Shown here piece by piece: positions 8,729 through 16,647 of a DNA stretch of 64,000 bases. Every line of letters begins with the position of its first letter. Position 1 is the first letter of the stretch. The DNA comes from Deinococcus marmoris (GTDB taxonomy: Bacteria; Deinococcota; Deinococci; Deinococcales; Deinococcaceae): positions 1-64,000 of the forward strand of contig NZ_MSTI01000028.1 in assembly GCF_001949125.1 (NCBI RefSeq), written 5' to 3'. The notes beneath the pieces were generated by a model. That model saw only the letters and a list, made by a program, of their open reading frames with translations, was not told the DNA's origin and did no database searches. Position numbers and translations under genes: made by a program.

Positions 8729-9898
8729 TCAGCCCGCCGCCAGTTGCCCAGGCGTCAGCGGTTCGCGCAGCAGACGGCCAAAGCCTTCCGGGCCGTGTTT
8801 TTTGGTCCAGCCCTGCACCAGATCGCTGCCCACGGCGTAGGTGAAGATGTACGCCCGGAACTGCGGCTGCCCGATAAAACGCAGCGTCTGGCGGGCGCGT
8901 TCGGGGGTGGCCAGGGCGTAACGGCGCAGAAAGTCCAGCACCTCGGCCTCGGACCGTTTCTCGCCGTGCAGCATCAGCGCCGCCGTGCCGCTCACGTTCT
9001 TCAGCCCTTTTTGCACCCCGGTGACGTCCAGAAAGACCCGCACGTCCTTGCTGTCCAAGCCTGCCAGCGTGGCCAGTTCGCCGCACAGCCAGTCGTGGAC
9101 CTCGGCCTCGTCCATCACGGCATTTAGGGCATTGGTGGCAATCCCCTCCGAGACGGCGCATTCGGGGGCGTTCATCAGTTGGATGCTGTGTTCCAGCCAG
9201 CCTTTCTCACGGACCAGCAGGGCTTCTTTCGTTGAATGCTCGGTGTGGTGGCCGGGGTAGCCCTCGTGGGCCAGCAGATCGGGCAGGCCAGTCAGCGGCA
9301 CGGGCAGATCGGTGTTGATGTCAATCCGGCTTTTCAGGTTGCCCAGCGGCCAGTTGTACCCGCCCCACGGCTTGTCGGACACCAGCGAAATGCTGAAATC
9401 CTCGCCTTCGGGCAGGCCGAAGCGCTCCTGGGTGCGCTGTCGGAGTTCGGCCAGAATCGGCCCCGCCAGCCGCAACAGATCGTCTTTGGGGACCACCACC
9501 TTCTGACGCAGCTTTTCAATGCGTTCAGAGAGTGGTCCGCTTCCCGGCACCGCCGTTTCCAGGGCGTCCAGAGCGGCGTCCAACTCATTCGGATCGGCAC
9601 GCACCGGGTCAATGTCGTACAGCCCGCGCACTTCATCCTCATAGGGGATGGCCTCGCCGCCCACGATGCGGGTCATGGTCTGCATGGCCGAAACCTGCAC
9701 GCGCAGAAATTCGCGGCGGGCGTCGTCGGTCACGCCCTGCACGTCTTCCAGCAATGCCCCGGCCTCGTTCTGGAGTTCGGCGGGTTCGCGCCGGGTGAGG
9801 TCTGCCCATTCCTGCGGGCCGCCGTAGCCGTCCACGAAACCCTCGGAATGCACGCCGATGGCGTGGGCCAGCCGGATGTAACGCTCTGCGATGTCCAT
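8729..9898 (-). CDS. DUF885 family putative metallohydrolase
   Basis: 389 residues. [15 protein letters not shown] carries the HExxxHH zinc motif of the DUF885 family, and ECAVSEGIA downstream offers the third ligand or catalytic Glu. DUF885 proteins resemble M32/M3-type metallopeptidases and are often called carboxypeptidases, though few have been tested. No signal peptide is seen. Start 9898 is preferred over an in-frame ATG at 9937 because TATCCT lies seven bases upstream of it. Confidence 0.7.
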   Translation of the reverse strand: MDIAERYIRLAHAIGVHSEGFVDGYGGPQEWADLTRREPAELQNEAGALLEDVQGVTDDARREFLRVQVSAMQTMTRIVGGEAIPYEDEVRGLYDIDPVRADPNELDAALDALETAVPGSGPLSERIEKLRQKVVVPKDDLLRLAGPILAELRQRTQERFGLPEGEDFSISLVSDKPWGGYNWPLGNLKSRIDINTDLPVPLTGLPDLLAHEGYPGHHTEHSTKEALLVREKGWLEHSIQLMNAPECAVSEGIATNALNAVMDEAEVHDWLCGELATLAGLDSKDVRVFLDVTGVQKGLKNVSGTAALMLHGEKRSEAEVLDFLRRYALATPERARQTLRFIGQPQFRAYIFTYAVGSDLVQGWTKKHGPEGFGRLLREPLTPGQLAAG

Positions 9899-9901
9899 AC
9901 G

Positions 9902-9934
9902 GGGCAGGATAATGGGAAGAGGGCAGGATAATGG
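9902..9934 (-). promoter_or_regulatory. Duplicated promoter-like direct repeat before the DUF885 gene
   Basis: A 14-bp sequence CCATTATCCTGCCC (minus strand) occurs twice with a 19-bp period (9902-9915 and 9921-9934). Each copy contains a TATCCT -10 box. The proximal one is seven bases from the start codon; the distal one would give a short leader. It may be two alternative promoters or an operator pair. Confidence 0.45.
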
Positions 9935-9988
9935 CAAGGCGCGCGAATGTCCTTTTCCGTCAACCTTTAACCATCAACCCTCCCCGGC

Positions 9989-10255
9989 TCAGTCCCCCAC
10001 GAACACCGCCCGCTGATACTTACCGTCCTCGCCGACGGTGGGCAACCCGGCCTCCGCCGCTTTCTTCAACCGCTCCAGCGCCAGCAGGAGCGTCGGTCCC
10101 TCGCCGTACATCTTGACGGCGTCGGTGGTGACCATGAGTTCCAGCCCGCGCCCGGATTGCACGGCCTGAAAGATGCGGCCTTCCGGGGTCTGGCGCACCG
10201 TCACCATCACCCCGGCGGGAAAACGGGCCAGTTCAACCTGCTTGGCAAAGTCCAT
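9989..10255 (-). CDS. Small conserved-looking protein of unknown function
   Basis: 88 residues ([20 protein letters not shown]...). An alpha/beta pattern with a Lys-rich helix ([12 protein letters not shown]), no membrane segment or Cys. I do not recognise the family. TATGCT stands six bases before the ATG, consistent with a leaderless message. It is divergent from rarA with a 64-bp gap, so both promoters share this interval. Confidence 0.6.
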   Translation of the reverse strand: MDFAKQVELARFPAGVMVTVRQTPEGRIFQAVQSGRGLELMVTTDAVKMYGEGPTLLLALERLKKAAEAGLPTVGEDGKYQRAVFVGD

Positions 10256-10306
10256 ACGCACAGCATAAATCGGGCTTCGGTCCACAAAGCGCGGGGCGCA
10301 ACCCAT

Positions 10307-10312
10307 TATTCT
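10307..10312 (+). promoter_or_regulatory. -10 box of leaderless rarA transcript
   Basis: TATTCT plus seven bases reaches ATG 10320; no Shine-Dalgarno is present. Confidence 0.5.
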
Positions 10313-10319
10313 CGGCCCC

Positions 10320-11639
10320 ATGACCCTGTTTGACCCTCCCGCCCCGCTGGCCGAACGCCTGCGCCCGCGCACCGTCTCGGAGGTGGTGGGCCAGACGCAC
10401 CTGCTGGGACCGGGCAAACCGCTGTCGCGCGTGCTGGCCTCGGGCCGCCTGGGTTCGCTGATCCTGTGGGGGCCGCCCGGCGTGGGCAAAACGACGCTGG
10501 CGCGTCTGCTGGCCGGAGAGGTTGGTGCGCACTTCATCCCGCTGTCCGCCGTCTCTGCCGGAGTCAAGGACGTGCGCGAGGCTACCGCCGAGGCCGAACG
10601 CCTGCGCGGGCGCGGTCAGAAGACCATCCTGTTTCTGGACGAGATTCACCGCTTCAACAAGGCCCAGCAGGACGCGCTGCTGCCGCATGTGGAATCGGGT
10701 TTGCTCACCCTGATCGGCGCAACGACTGAAAATCCATCGTTTGAGGTCAACCCGGCGCTGCGCTCACGGGCGCGGACGCTGGTGCTGGAAGCCCTGAGTC
10801 AGGAAGAAGTGCGTGGGCTGCTGAAGCGGGCATTGAGTGATCCGCGCGGGCTGCCGGGAATCACGGCGACGGACGAAGCGCTGGACCTCCTTTCCCGGCT
10901 GGCCGACGGGGACGCCCGCCGCGCTCTCAGCACGCTGGAAGTCGCCAGTTCACTTGCCAACCCAGTCACCCCCGAATCCGTGACCGAGGCGTTTGGCCGC
11001 CACCTGCCGCAGATGGACAAGAATGGCGAGGACTTCTACAACCTGATCTCCGCGCTGCACAAATCGGTGCGGGCCTCGCATGTGGACGGCGCGCTGTACT
11101 GGCTGGCGCGCATGCTGGAGGGCGGTGCGGACGGGCTGTACGTGGCCCGCCGCATTGTCCGCATGGCCGCCGAGGACATCGGATTGGCGGACCCGCAGGC
11201 GCTGCGGCTGTGTATTGCCGCCCGCGACACCGCCGAGTTTCTGGGCAGTCCAGAAGGCGATCTGGCGCTGGCGCAGGCCGTGGTGTATCTGGCCCTCGCC
11301 CCCAAGAGCAACAGCGTGTACGTGGCCTGGAAACGCGCTCTGGATGCGGTGCGGGACGGCGAGAATCTGCCTGTGCCCCTCCACCTCCGCAACGCCCCCA
11401 CCGCGCTGATGCGGCAGCAGGGCTACGGCAAGGGCTACGCCTATTATTTTGACGATCCCGGCGGCTCCTTCGCGCAAAATTATTTGCCAGACGGCGTTCA
11501 ACTTGGCCTGTACCATCCCACGGGCGAGGGCTGGGAGGCGCGCGTGGCGGAGCGCTGGCGCAAGCTGCAACACGCCCACGGCGAGGATGAAGGCGGGGCA
11601 GAAGCCGGGGTCATTGACACCCCGCCCGCGCACGTTTAG
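10320..11639 (+). CDS. rarA: Replication-associated recombination protein A (RarA/MgsA), AAA+ ATPase
   Basis: 439 residues, normal for RarA. It acts at stalled forks and with SSB as a clamp-loader-related ATPase. Walker A is GPPGVGKTT (51-59) and Walker B ILFLDEIH (103-110). Sensor 1 is in [20 protein letters not shown], and the oligomerisation region has [19 protein letters not shown] and [12 protein letters not shown], both family signatures. Its 3' end contains the tRNA-His promoter; the -10 box begins at the stop codon. Confidence 0.92.
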   Translation: MTLFDPPAPLAERLRPRTVSEVVGQTHLLGPGKPLSRVLASGRLGSLILWGPPGVGKTTLARLLAGEVGAHFIPLSAVSAGVKDVREATAEAERLRGRGQKTILFLDEIHRFNKAQQDALLPHVESGLLTLIGATTENPSFEVNPALRSRARTLVLEALSQEEVRGLLKRALSDPRGLPGITATDEALDLLSRLADGDARRALSTLEVASSLANPVTPESVTEAFGRHLPQMDKNGEDFYNLISALHKSVRASHVDGALYWLARMLEGGADGLYVARRIVRMAAEDIGLADPQALRLCIAARDTAEFLGSPEGDLALAQAVVYLALAPKSNSVYVAWKRALDAVRDGENLPVPLHLRNAPTALMRQQGYGKGYAYYFDDPGGSFAQNYLPDGVQLGLYHPTGEGWEARVAERWRKLQHAHGEDEGGAEAGVIDTPPAHV

Positions 11640-11642
11640 GAT
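11614..11642 (+). promoter_or_regulatory. Sigma70-type promoter of tRNA-His
   Basis: A perfect TTGACA (11614-11619), a 17-bp spacer and TAGGAT (11637-11642) lie inside the end of rarA, about 35 bp before the tRNA. This is the strongest promoter match in the window. Confidence 0.7.
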
Positions 11643-11676
11643 GTATAGGCCCGTGAGACGTAGTAACGCGGCGAAT

Positions 11677-11754
11677 GGTGGGTTTAGCTCAGTTGGTTAG
11701 AGCGCCGCTCTGTGGCAGCGGAGGCCGGGGGTTCAAGTCCCCTAATCCACCCCA
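11677..11754 (+). tRNA. tRNA-His (anticodon GTG)
   Basis: Acceptor GTGGGTT pairs with AATCCAC, discriminator C73 and encoded CCA follow. The anticodon stem CCGCT/AGCGG holds loop CTGTGGC, giving GTG. The extra G at 11677 is the G-1 that marks histidine tRNAs. T arm GGGGGTTCAAGTCCCC is canonical. Confidence 0.95.
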
Positions 11755-11761
11755 ATTTTTT

Positions 11762-11803
11762 CCGGCCCACCGCCTTCACGGGTCAGGGCCGGATTTTTCT
11801 TTG
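11762..11803 (+). terminator. Rho-independent terminator after tRNA-His
   Basis: CCGGCCC (11762-11768) pairs with GGGCCGG (11786-11792), followed by ATTTTTCTTT. Confidence 0.75.
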
Positions 11804-11820
11804 AGTTCAGTTCGTTCGGT

Positions 11821-11826
11821 TAGGAT
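11821..11826 (+). promoter_or_regulatory. -10 box of the original tRNA-Leu promoter
   Basis: TAGGAT lies about 20 bp before the tRNA-Leu 5' half; no good -35 hexamer is placed. After integration this host promoter reads only a truncated tRNA and on into the prophage left end. Confidence 0.4.
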
Positions 11827-11840
11827 GATCAGGTCAGGCG

Positions 11841-11896
11841 GCACATGCGGGGATGGCGGAACTGGTAGACGCACTAGACTTAGGATCTAGTATCCG
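11841..11896. repeat. attL: 56-bp core shared with attR
   Basis: Identical over 56 bp to 63764-63819. Identity begins six bases before the tRNA-Leu gene and stops in the variable arm, after TATCCG. The crossover lies somewhere inside this block. Confidence 0.9.
11847..11896 (+). pseudogene. 5' half of tRNA-Leu left behind at attL
   Basis: Carries acceptor 5' strand, D arm and anticodon arm of tRNA-Leu(UAG), then diverges into phage DNA at the variable arm, so no T arm or 3' acceptor strand exists. It cannot be a functional tRNA. Confidence 0.9.
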
Positions 11897-11904
11897 CTCG
11901 GTAA

Positions 11905-11921
11905 CGCCCCAGCGCGTGCAG
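11905..11921 (+). repeat. Putative integrase arm-type site, left copy
   Basis: CGCCCCAGCGCGTGCAG is identical to 63632-63648. In the circular phage the two copies would flank the att core in the same orientation, as arm-type sites do for lambda-class integrases. Confidence 0.55.
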
Positions 11922-11994
11922 GACAGGGTTTCTGGAGTTTCCGGGGACCCTTTTTCATCTCGATCTCATGCCCTCCGCAGCCACAGGAGGGGAC

Positions 11995-12894
11995 ATGAAC
12001 ACAGAGGAACTGCATCGGATGCACGCTCGGCACCTGGCTGCCTCACGGCGGGCACCGGGGACCGTCACGTACTACGGGAACTGCATGAAGCGGCTGTCGG
12101 AGTACATGAGCGCAGAGGGGATCAGTGCGCCGTCCGAGCTGACTCGCGGTCATTTGGGAGGGTTTATTTTATGGCTGCGGGAACGGGGCTTGAGTCCCGG
12201 CGGAGAGGCGGCCGTGATGCGTGGGGTGAGGGCGAGTCTCAGGTGGGCGCATGAGGAGGAGCTGCTGGAGAGTAACCCCATGGCACGCATCAAGCTGGCG
12301 AGCGTTCCACAGGTGCGTCCGCCGGCGGTTTCAAGCGAGGCGGCACGTGAGGCGCTGAAGGCGTGCGCGCAGACCAGGCACCCCCTGCGTGACCGGGCGA
12401 TGCTCTTGACTATGCTCGACACCGGGGTACGCATGTCTGAGCTCCTCCAGCTGCGCGAGAGTGACCTTGATGTGATTGGCGGGTTCCTGCGGGTGCGGGC
12501 GGAGACTTCAAAGCGGCAGAGAGAGCGGCGCATACCTGTGGGTGTTCGGGCGATGCGCGCGGTGACCACGTACCAGCGGCGGGAGCGGCGGCCTGCGCGG
12601 GCGACTGTTGACACGCTGTATCTGAACCGCTCGGGGGTGCCGCTGAGCGTCAGTGGGCTGCATCACGTGCTGATCCGGCTGGCTGAGGTGACGGGGCGGA
12701 GCCGGGCAGAGCTGGCCCCTCACGCGTGGAGAAGGGGCATGGCGACGGCGTACATGAGCAACGGTGGCGACATCGTTACGCTGCAGCTGATACTCGGGCA
12801 TGCGACGCTTGATCAAACAAGAGTTTATTTGAGACTCTCAGACGACGACCTCCAGCGGCGACACCTGCGGGCCTCGCCGGCGGACAACCTGTGA
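11995..12894 (+). CDS. int: Tyrosine recombinase integrase
   Basis: 299 residues. The N-terminal SAM-like core-binding domain (about 1-95) precedes the catalytic domain, which has Arg146 in LDTGVRMSEL, Lys173, His243/Arg246 in PHAWRRGMA, His269 in ILGHATLDQ and the nucleophile Tyr278. The set is complete and resembles XerC/D in length. ATG 11995 is chosen over an in-frame ATG at 11968 because AGGAGGGG lies just before it. It sits 100 bp from attL and catalyses integration into tRNA-Leu. Confidence 0.92.
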   Translation: MNTEELHRMHARHLAASRRAPGTVTYYGNCMKRLSEYMSAEGISAPSELTRGHLGGFILWLRERGLSPGGEAAVMRGVRASLRWAHEEELLESNPMARIKLASVPQVRPPAVSSEAAREALKACAQTRHPLRDRAMLLTMLDTGVRMSELLQLRESDLDVIGGFLRVRAETSKRQRERRIPVGVRAMRAVTTYQRRERRPARATVDTLYLNRSGVPLSVSGLHHVLIRLAEVTGRSRAELAPHAWRRGMATAYMSNGGDIVTLQLILGHATLDQTRVYLRLSDDDLQRRHLRASPADNL

Positions 12895-13406
12895 CCTTTG
12901 GGGCGATGGGCTGGGACTGCGATACCACAGGGGTGGTTGTCAGGGTGCTGCGTGCCTATGAGGAGGGCGGTGCGGAGCTGGCCGCCCGCATGGCCCGGCT
13001 TCAGACGGTAGGCGGGTACAGCATGGCGGCGGCGTACGGCCTGCTGGCGGCGGCGCGGGCGCATCAGGGCGGGGTAGTCGACCCGGCCTACTGGGGCGTG
13101 CTGAGCGGCGGGCTGGGGCAGGCAGCGCGGCACTGTGGCCCCGTGTGGGTCGGGGTGTTTGAGCGGCCTGATGCAGACGGCATAAACGAAGACTGGGTAG
13201 TGCCAGAAGAGATGGGCGCGCAGGCGCACGTGGCGCTTGACCTGATGCAGCTGGCTGGCGATCTCAGGTATGGGCCAGGGCTGCGGCCTACGTGCGTTGA
13301 TGAGCCGGGCACGCTGGCCTTGTACGTGCGCAGGGGTGTGGTCCTTTCCGGCCTGGCCCGGCAACTGGTGCGCGAGACGTTCCGCCTGAGTACAATGAGC
13401 AGATGA
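12891..13406 (+). CDS. Unknown protein translationally coupled to integrase
   Basis: 171 residues, starting at GTG 12891 whose GTGA overlaps the integrase stop. Mostly helical with Ala-rich segments (MAAAYGLLAAARAHQGG) and a central PVWVGVFERPDADGINEDWV strand pair. No HTH or zinc site is clear. Coupling to int suggests a role in directionality or establishment, but it is longer than most excisionases and I do not recognise it. Confidence 0.65.
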   Translation: MTFGAMGWDCDTTGVVVRVLRAYEEGGAELAARMARLQTVGGYSMAAAYGLLAAARAHQGGVVDPAYWGVLSGGLGQAARHCGPVWVGVFERPDADGINEDWVVPEEMGAQAHVALDLMQLAGDLRYGPGLRPTCVDEPGTLALYVRRGVVLSGLARQLVRETFRLSTMSR

Positions 13407-13497
13407 GTAATTATGTTCCTTGCTTAGTGCAGGGGCAGTTGATAGCATCCCCGGCGATAACAGACCGCCGGCGGGTGCGCGATGGAGGAGTGTGGCG

Positions 13498-14595
13498 ATG
13501 ACGAAAAACGGAGAACAGTTCACGCCACGGCTGGCCTCGTTTTTCTCGGGGATCGGCGGTTTCGATCTGGGGTTTGAGCAGGCCAACTATCAGGTGACCA
13601 TGCAGTGCGAGATCGACGCTTTCGGGCGCAAGGTGCTCAACATGCACTGGCCTGAAGCCTTGCTGCACGGGAGCATAAAGGAGTTAAAGAGTGCAGACAT
13701 CCCTGTTTCCGACGTTTGGGCTGGAGGCTTTCCTTGCCAAGACGTCTCGCTTGCCCGCATGGGCCAAAGGGCGGGACTTAAAGGCGCTCAATCAGGACTT
13801 TTCCACGACTTTGCTAGACTTCTGGGCGAGTCACTTCCCAGAGTTGTTGTCATCGAAAACGTGCCAGGTTTACTATCTTCCCACGGCGGAAGAGACTTCG
13901 GAACCGTTATTCAAGCGCTGGCCGAACTCGGGTACGCTGTCGGATGGCGTACTCTTAACAGTAAATACTTCAACGTCCCCCAGTCACGTGACAGAGTCTT
14001 CATTGTTGGATGTTATCGAGATGCAACAGGACCATCCGAGATATTATTTGAGCCAGAACGCGGCGGAAGGCATCTTGAGAAGGGCGGATCGCATGGGAAG
14101 GCCGCTATATCCCCCTTTAAGAAGGAGCTTGGAGATACTGAAGGAGAAGGGCCAGTCTTCCAAGAGTTAGCGTACTGTCTCTATGCAACATCGGCCCGCC
14201 ACACAGGCACAGACTGGAGCCGCACCTATGTAACCTATCCGAAGCTCGGAAAAGTCCGCAGGTTGACCGCAGGCGAGTGCGAGGGCATCCAGGGGTTCCC
14301 GGCTGGCTGGACGATGCTCAAGAACTACAGCGGGGACTTTGACAAGCTGGAAAGCGCCCGATACAAGAGCATCGGGAACGCCGTGACGGTCGGTGTTGCC
14401 CGCTGGCTGGCTGAGCGGATTGATCTGTACCTGCAGAACAGGTTTGAGGCGTCTGTGGCCGATGAGCAGGCGGCTGCTAGTCCAGCTCCTGGTTCGCTGC
14501 CAGGATATTCAGAAACTCTCGCCGTGGCCGTAGGAGAGGATCTCGTGGCAGCCGCGCCTCAGGGATCACGCCGACGAAAGACTCAAGCCAGCTGA
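13498..14595 (+). CDS. DNA (cytosine-5-)-methyltransferase
   Basis: 365 residues. Motif I is FFSGIGGFDLGF (15-26), motif IV GGFPCQDVS with catalytic Cys80, motif VI VVVIENVPG (117-125), motif VIII QSRDRVFIVG (161-170), motif IX RRLTAGECEGIQGFP (253-267) and motif X YKSIGNAVTVGVARWL (288-303). The target recognition stretch between VIII and IX is short (about 80 residues). GGAGGAG precedes ATG 13498. The nuclease gene on the other strand converges and overlaps its end by 119 bp, suggesting a restriction-modification pair. Base composition drops markedly inside the gene where another frame is also open. Confidence 0.9.
   Translation: MTKNGEQFTPRLASFFSGIGGFDLGFEQANYQVTMQCEIDAFGRKVLNMHWPEALLHGSIKELKSADIPVSDVWAGGFPCQDVSLARMGQRAGLKGAQSGLFHDFARLLGESLPRVVVIENVPGLLSSHGGRDFGTVIQALAELGYAVGWRTLNSKYFNVPQSRDRVFIVGCYRDATGPSEILFEPERGGRHLEKGGSHGKAAISPFKKELGDTEGEGPVFQELAYCLYATSARHTGTDWSRTYVTYPKLGKVRRLTAGECEGIQGFPAGWTMLKNYSGDFDKLESARYKSIGNAVTVGVARWLAERIDLYLQNRFEASVADEQAAASPAPGSLPGYSETLAVAVGEDLVAAAPQGSRRRKTQAS
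13691..14170 (+). CDS. Overlapping gene encoded inside the C5 methyltransferase (different frame)
   Basis: 159 residues in another frame, wholly within the methyltransferase gene. It begins at GTG 13691 with AAAGGAG seven bases upstream, an excellent ribosome site. The product is not repetitive, with blocks such as LPAWAKGRDLKALNQDFS, TAEETSEPLFKRWPNSGT and YYLSQNAAEGILRRADRMG. From memory, phage C5 methyltransferase genes often carry a very similar second-frame protein. The DNA is visibly AT-richer just across this ORF and returns to high GC soon after its stop, as expected if two frames are constrained. Function unknown. Confidence 0.65.
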   Translation: MQTSLFPTFGLEAFLAKTSRLPAWAKGRDLKALNQDFSTTLLDFWASHFPELLSSKTCQVYYLPTAEETSEPLFKRWPNSGTLSDGVLLTVNTSTSPSHVTESSLLDVIEMQQDHPRYYLSQNAAEGILRRADRMGRPLYPPLRRSLEILKEKGQSSKS

Positions 14596-15643
14596 GCATC
14601 GCCGTTTCACCTCGGGCCAGGAGCGCATTCCTGGCCCGCTCTGGTATCTCCACACGGTAGTCGTCGGAGGCGTCGTCAGCGATGATCGCCAGCAGCCGGT
14701 TGTCGAAGGCCCAGTGATGCGTTTTGCAGAGGCAGACGCCGTTGTACACCTCATCCAGCTCGTACTGACGCCAGGGCAGCACGTGCGCCGCGTCCACGCC
14801 CGCCGCGTTGCCTGGGGTCGGTGGCAACCTCACGCCGCAGATCAGACAGGTCGAGTCGTACGCTGCCCGGACGCCCTCGCGGAACACGCGTCCCGAGTGG
14901 CCGCGCGAGCTGGTGAGCTGCCACTTCCTCCAGGCTGCGATGGTCCTGCGCTTCAGTTCGACTTCCTGCACGGGGATCAGTTCCACGTCGAACAGCGGGC
15001 GGCTCACGGGGGCGTTCGTGAGGGTTTGCAGGCCTGGCAGCAGGTCCCCCGCGCCTTCCATCAGTTCCTCAGCCTCTGGGTCTGTAGACGCTACGAACTT
15101 GGGCAACTGCTCGTAGGACTTGAACGTCGCCTTTGAGACGGGGTTGCCGGACGTGACACCTTCCTGGTGCTGCTTGATGGCCTCACTGACGTAGAACGGC
15201 AGTTCGTCGGCACGTCTCCACAGCTCCTGCACTTCACCGGCCCGCTTTGCCACGTTGATGTGCGCCTCGGCTGTGGCATCACTGAGCTGGATTGTCTCCG
15301 CGTGGAAGACGAACTGATCGCCGTTGATCTCGATGTGGCTGGCCTCGATGTAGTCCAGCAGCTGCCCTCCGCTGTCCACCCCGGACTGCGAGCGCACGGT
15401 GGGGTTGAGGAGCAGGGCCGCGCATACCTGCCGCTGCACACCGATATGCTCACCTTTGACCTCGGACCGAATGCGGGTCTTCCCTTCGGCGCGTCGGATG
15501 ACCAGGCCGGTGTTGATACGCCAGTTCGGGGAGAGGACCACAGTCAGGTGTTTGTCCACCACGTCGGCGGTGGTGTACCCGTCGCTGTCGCCGCTCATCT
15601 CGTACTCGCCGCGCCCCCTGCTGTGCCGGAAGATGATCTTCAT
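14477..15643 (-). CDS. HNH endonuclease, probable restriction partner of the C5 methyltransferase
   Basis: 388 residues. The C-terminal HNH domain has Cys266/Cys269 (CLICG), His287 in DAAHVLPW, Asn301, then CLCKTHHWAFDNRLLAI with Cys304/306 and His309/310. This is the HNH_2-like arrangement found in several restriction enzymes. The N-terminal 230 residues are beta-rich and could bind DNA or a target sequence; I cannot name that domain. TACACT lies eight bases before the ATG on the minus strand. A lone HNH nuclease of other function is the main alternative. Confidence 0.72.
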   Translation of the reverse strand: MKIIFRHSRGRGEYEMSGDSDGYTTADVVDKHLTVVLSPNWRINTGLVIRRAEGKTRIRSEVKGEHIGVQRQVCAALLLNPTVRSQSGVDSGGQLLDYIEASHIEINGDQFVFHAETIQLSDATAEAHINVAKRAGEVQELWRRADELPFYVSEAIKQHQEGVTSGNPVSKATFKSYEQLPKFVASTDPEAEELMEGAGDLLPGLQTLTNAPVSRPLFDVELIPVQEVELKRRTIAAWRKWQLTSSRGHSGRVFREGVRAAYDSTCLICGVRLPPTPGNAAGVDAAHVLPWRQYELDEVYNGVCLCKTHHWAFDNRLLAIIADDASDDYRVEIPERARNALLARGETAMLSWLESFVGVIPEARLPRDPLLRPRREFLNILAANQELD

Positions 15644-15699
15644 GTCGGATGAGTGTATGTGAGAACATCCCGCTTTGGCTGCCCCCTGTGTGTTTTCAT

Positions 15700-15840
15700 G
15701 AACGCTACCGCCTGTTTTGCGATGAACACGGCGAAAAAGCCCGAAAGGTCAGACCTCGGGGGATGCTCGATAGTCATCCATGTAACCACAGTAGAGTCCT
15801 CCTCTATCTCCTTCCCCTTCTTCCCCTTTATGAGGCAGTC
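15700..15840 (-). repeat. Composite repeat, copy L1 (long form)
   Basis: Read leftward it has a purine-rich run, CTGTGGTTACATGGATGAC, a GAGCATCC block, the palindrome AGGTCTGACCT (15746-15756) and TTTTTCGCCGTGTTCATCGC. The same order occurs at 53609-53735 and 53918-54045. Palindromes of this kind usually bind a dimeric protein. Confidence 0.7.
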
Positions 15841-15854
15841 TCGTGCGCCGCGCA

Positions 15855-15925
15855 TGCCGAAACGCGACAAACACGGCGAAAACATGCGAAAGGTCAGACC
15901 TCGACGGGCCGTGTGGCTCATCGGA
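15855..15925 (-). repeat. Composite repeat, copy L2 (short form)
   Basis: Contains AGGTCTGACCT (15891-15901) and TTTTCGCCGTGTTTGTCGCG but not the CATGGATGAC module. Open frames running through L1 and L2 change phase between copies and are not genes. Together L1 and L2 fill the 335-bp gap between the HNH gene and the end of the leftward operon. Confidence 0.7.
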
Positions 15926-15944
15926 CACTCATAATGGGACCACG

Positions 15945-15972
15945 AAAAAGCCCTGGCGGTGAGTGCCAGGGC
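15945..15972 (-). terminator. Rho-independent terminator of the leftward late operon
   Basis: GCCCTGGC and GCCAGGGC form an 8-bp stem with a 7-nt loop, followed by TTTTT on the minus strand, just after the last late gene. Confidence 0.85.
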
Positions 15973-15978
15973 CGGGGG

Positions 15979-16569
15979 TTACTTCTTGCCGATGCGGGGC
16001 TTGACCCAGTTGGTGTACGCGTACTCCAGGCCCTTGATCAGCCCGCTGATGGTGCCAGCGGTGATCTTGCTGCGCAGCCAGCTGGGTGCCCAGGCGGGAA
16101 TCGGCACGTGGGGAATGATGTACTTCACGATGAACGTCGGCAGCACGAGGATCACCAGGTCGCGCGCCGAGGTGCCCTTGATCGCTGGAGCTGCCTGACC
16201 GACGGCCAGGCTGATCAGGTTGCGCACCTGGGTCGCGAGGTCAGCGATTTCCATGATGCTGAGCTTCCTGTCCCCGAAGGCGGCCAGCACCTCCTTGACC
16301 AGATGTTCGCCTGCGCTGATCACGTCGGTGAGAATGACGGCCAGTTCGGCGTCAGGAACGGGCACTTCCACAGGCGCGGGCGCGGGAGTCGGCGCGGGCG
16401 CAGCCGCAGGGATGCCCACACTCTGCGCGCTGAACCCGCCGCCGATGCTGCCGCCGGTGCGGGCCGGAGGGGTGGCGGGGATGCTTGCAGGGGTGAGGGT
16501 TTTGGTGATGACGATGCCTGCGGTTTTGCGGGCTTCGAGGATCGCGGTGATGCGGGGGTCGATGGTCAT
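15979..16569 (-). CDS. Late protein of unknown function, last gene of the operon
   Basis: 196 residues. A Pro/Ala-rich linker (about 45-70, PAAAPAPTPAPAP) separates a short N-terminus from a helical C-terminal half. That half has a hydrophobic stretch LVILVLPTFIVKYIIPHVPIP that could be one membrane pass or an amphipathic anchor, and ends in basic KPRIGKK. AGGAGGCACACACC precedes the ATG. Its place next to the endolysin suggests a role in lysis or a virion-associated protein, unproven. Confidence 0.7.
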   Translation of the reverse strand: MTIDPRITAILEARKTAGIVITKTLTPASIPATPPARTGGSIGGGFSAQSVGIPAAAPAPTPAPAPVEVPVPDAELAVILTDVISAGEHLVKEVLAAFGDRKLSIMEIADLATQVRNLISLAVGQAAPAIKGTSARDLVILVLPTFIVKYIIPHVPIPAWAPSWLRSKITAGTISGLIKGLEYAYTNWVKPRIGKK

Positions 16570-16602
16570 GGTGTGTGCCTCCTGATGGCGTGAGAGGGCG
16601 GA

Positions 16603-16642
16603 CCCACAGGCGCGTGACCTGTGGGCAGTTCAGAATCTGGAC
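16603..16642. promoter_or_regulatory. Hairpin and dispersed palindrome, site a
   Basis: CCCACAGG/CCTGTGGG (16603-16625) form an 8-bp hairpin. Next to it GTTCAGAATCTGGAC (16628-16642) is one mismatch from the prophage-wide palindrome GTTCAGANTCTGAAC. Both lie in the short gap between the endolysin and the last late gene. Confidence 0.5.
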
Positions 16643-16647
16643 TCGGG

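Noticed and set aside
15640..15921. 93-codon frame through both L repeats
   Set aside because: Frame is not kept among repeat copies; conservation is at DNA level and no ribosome site is present.
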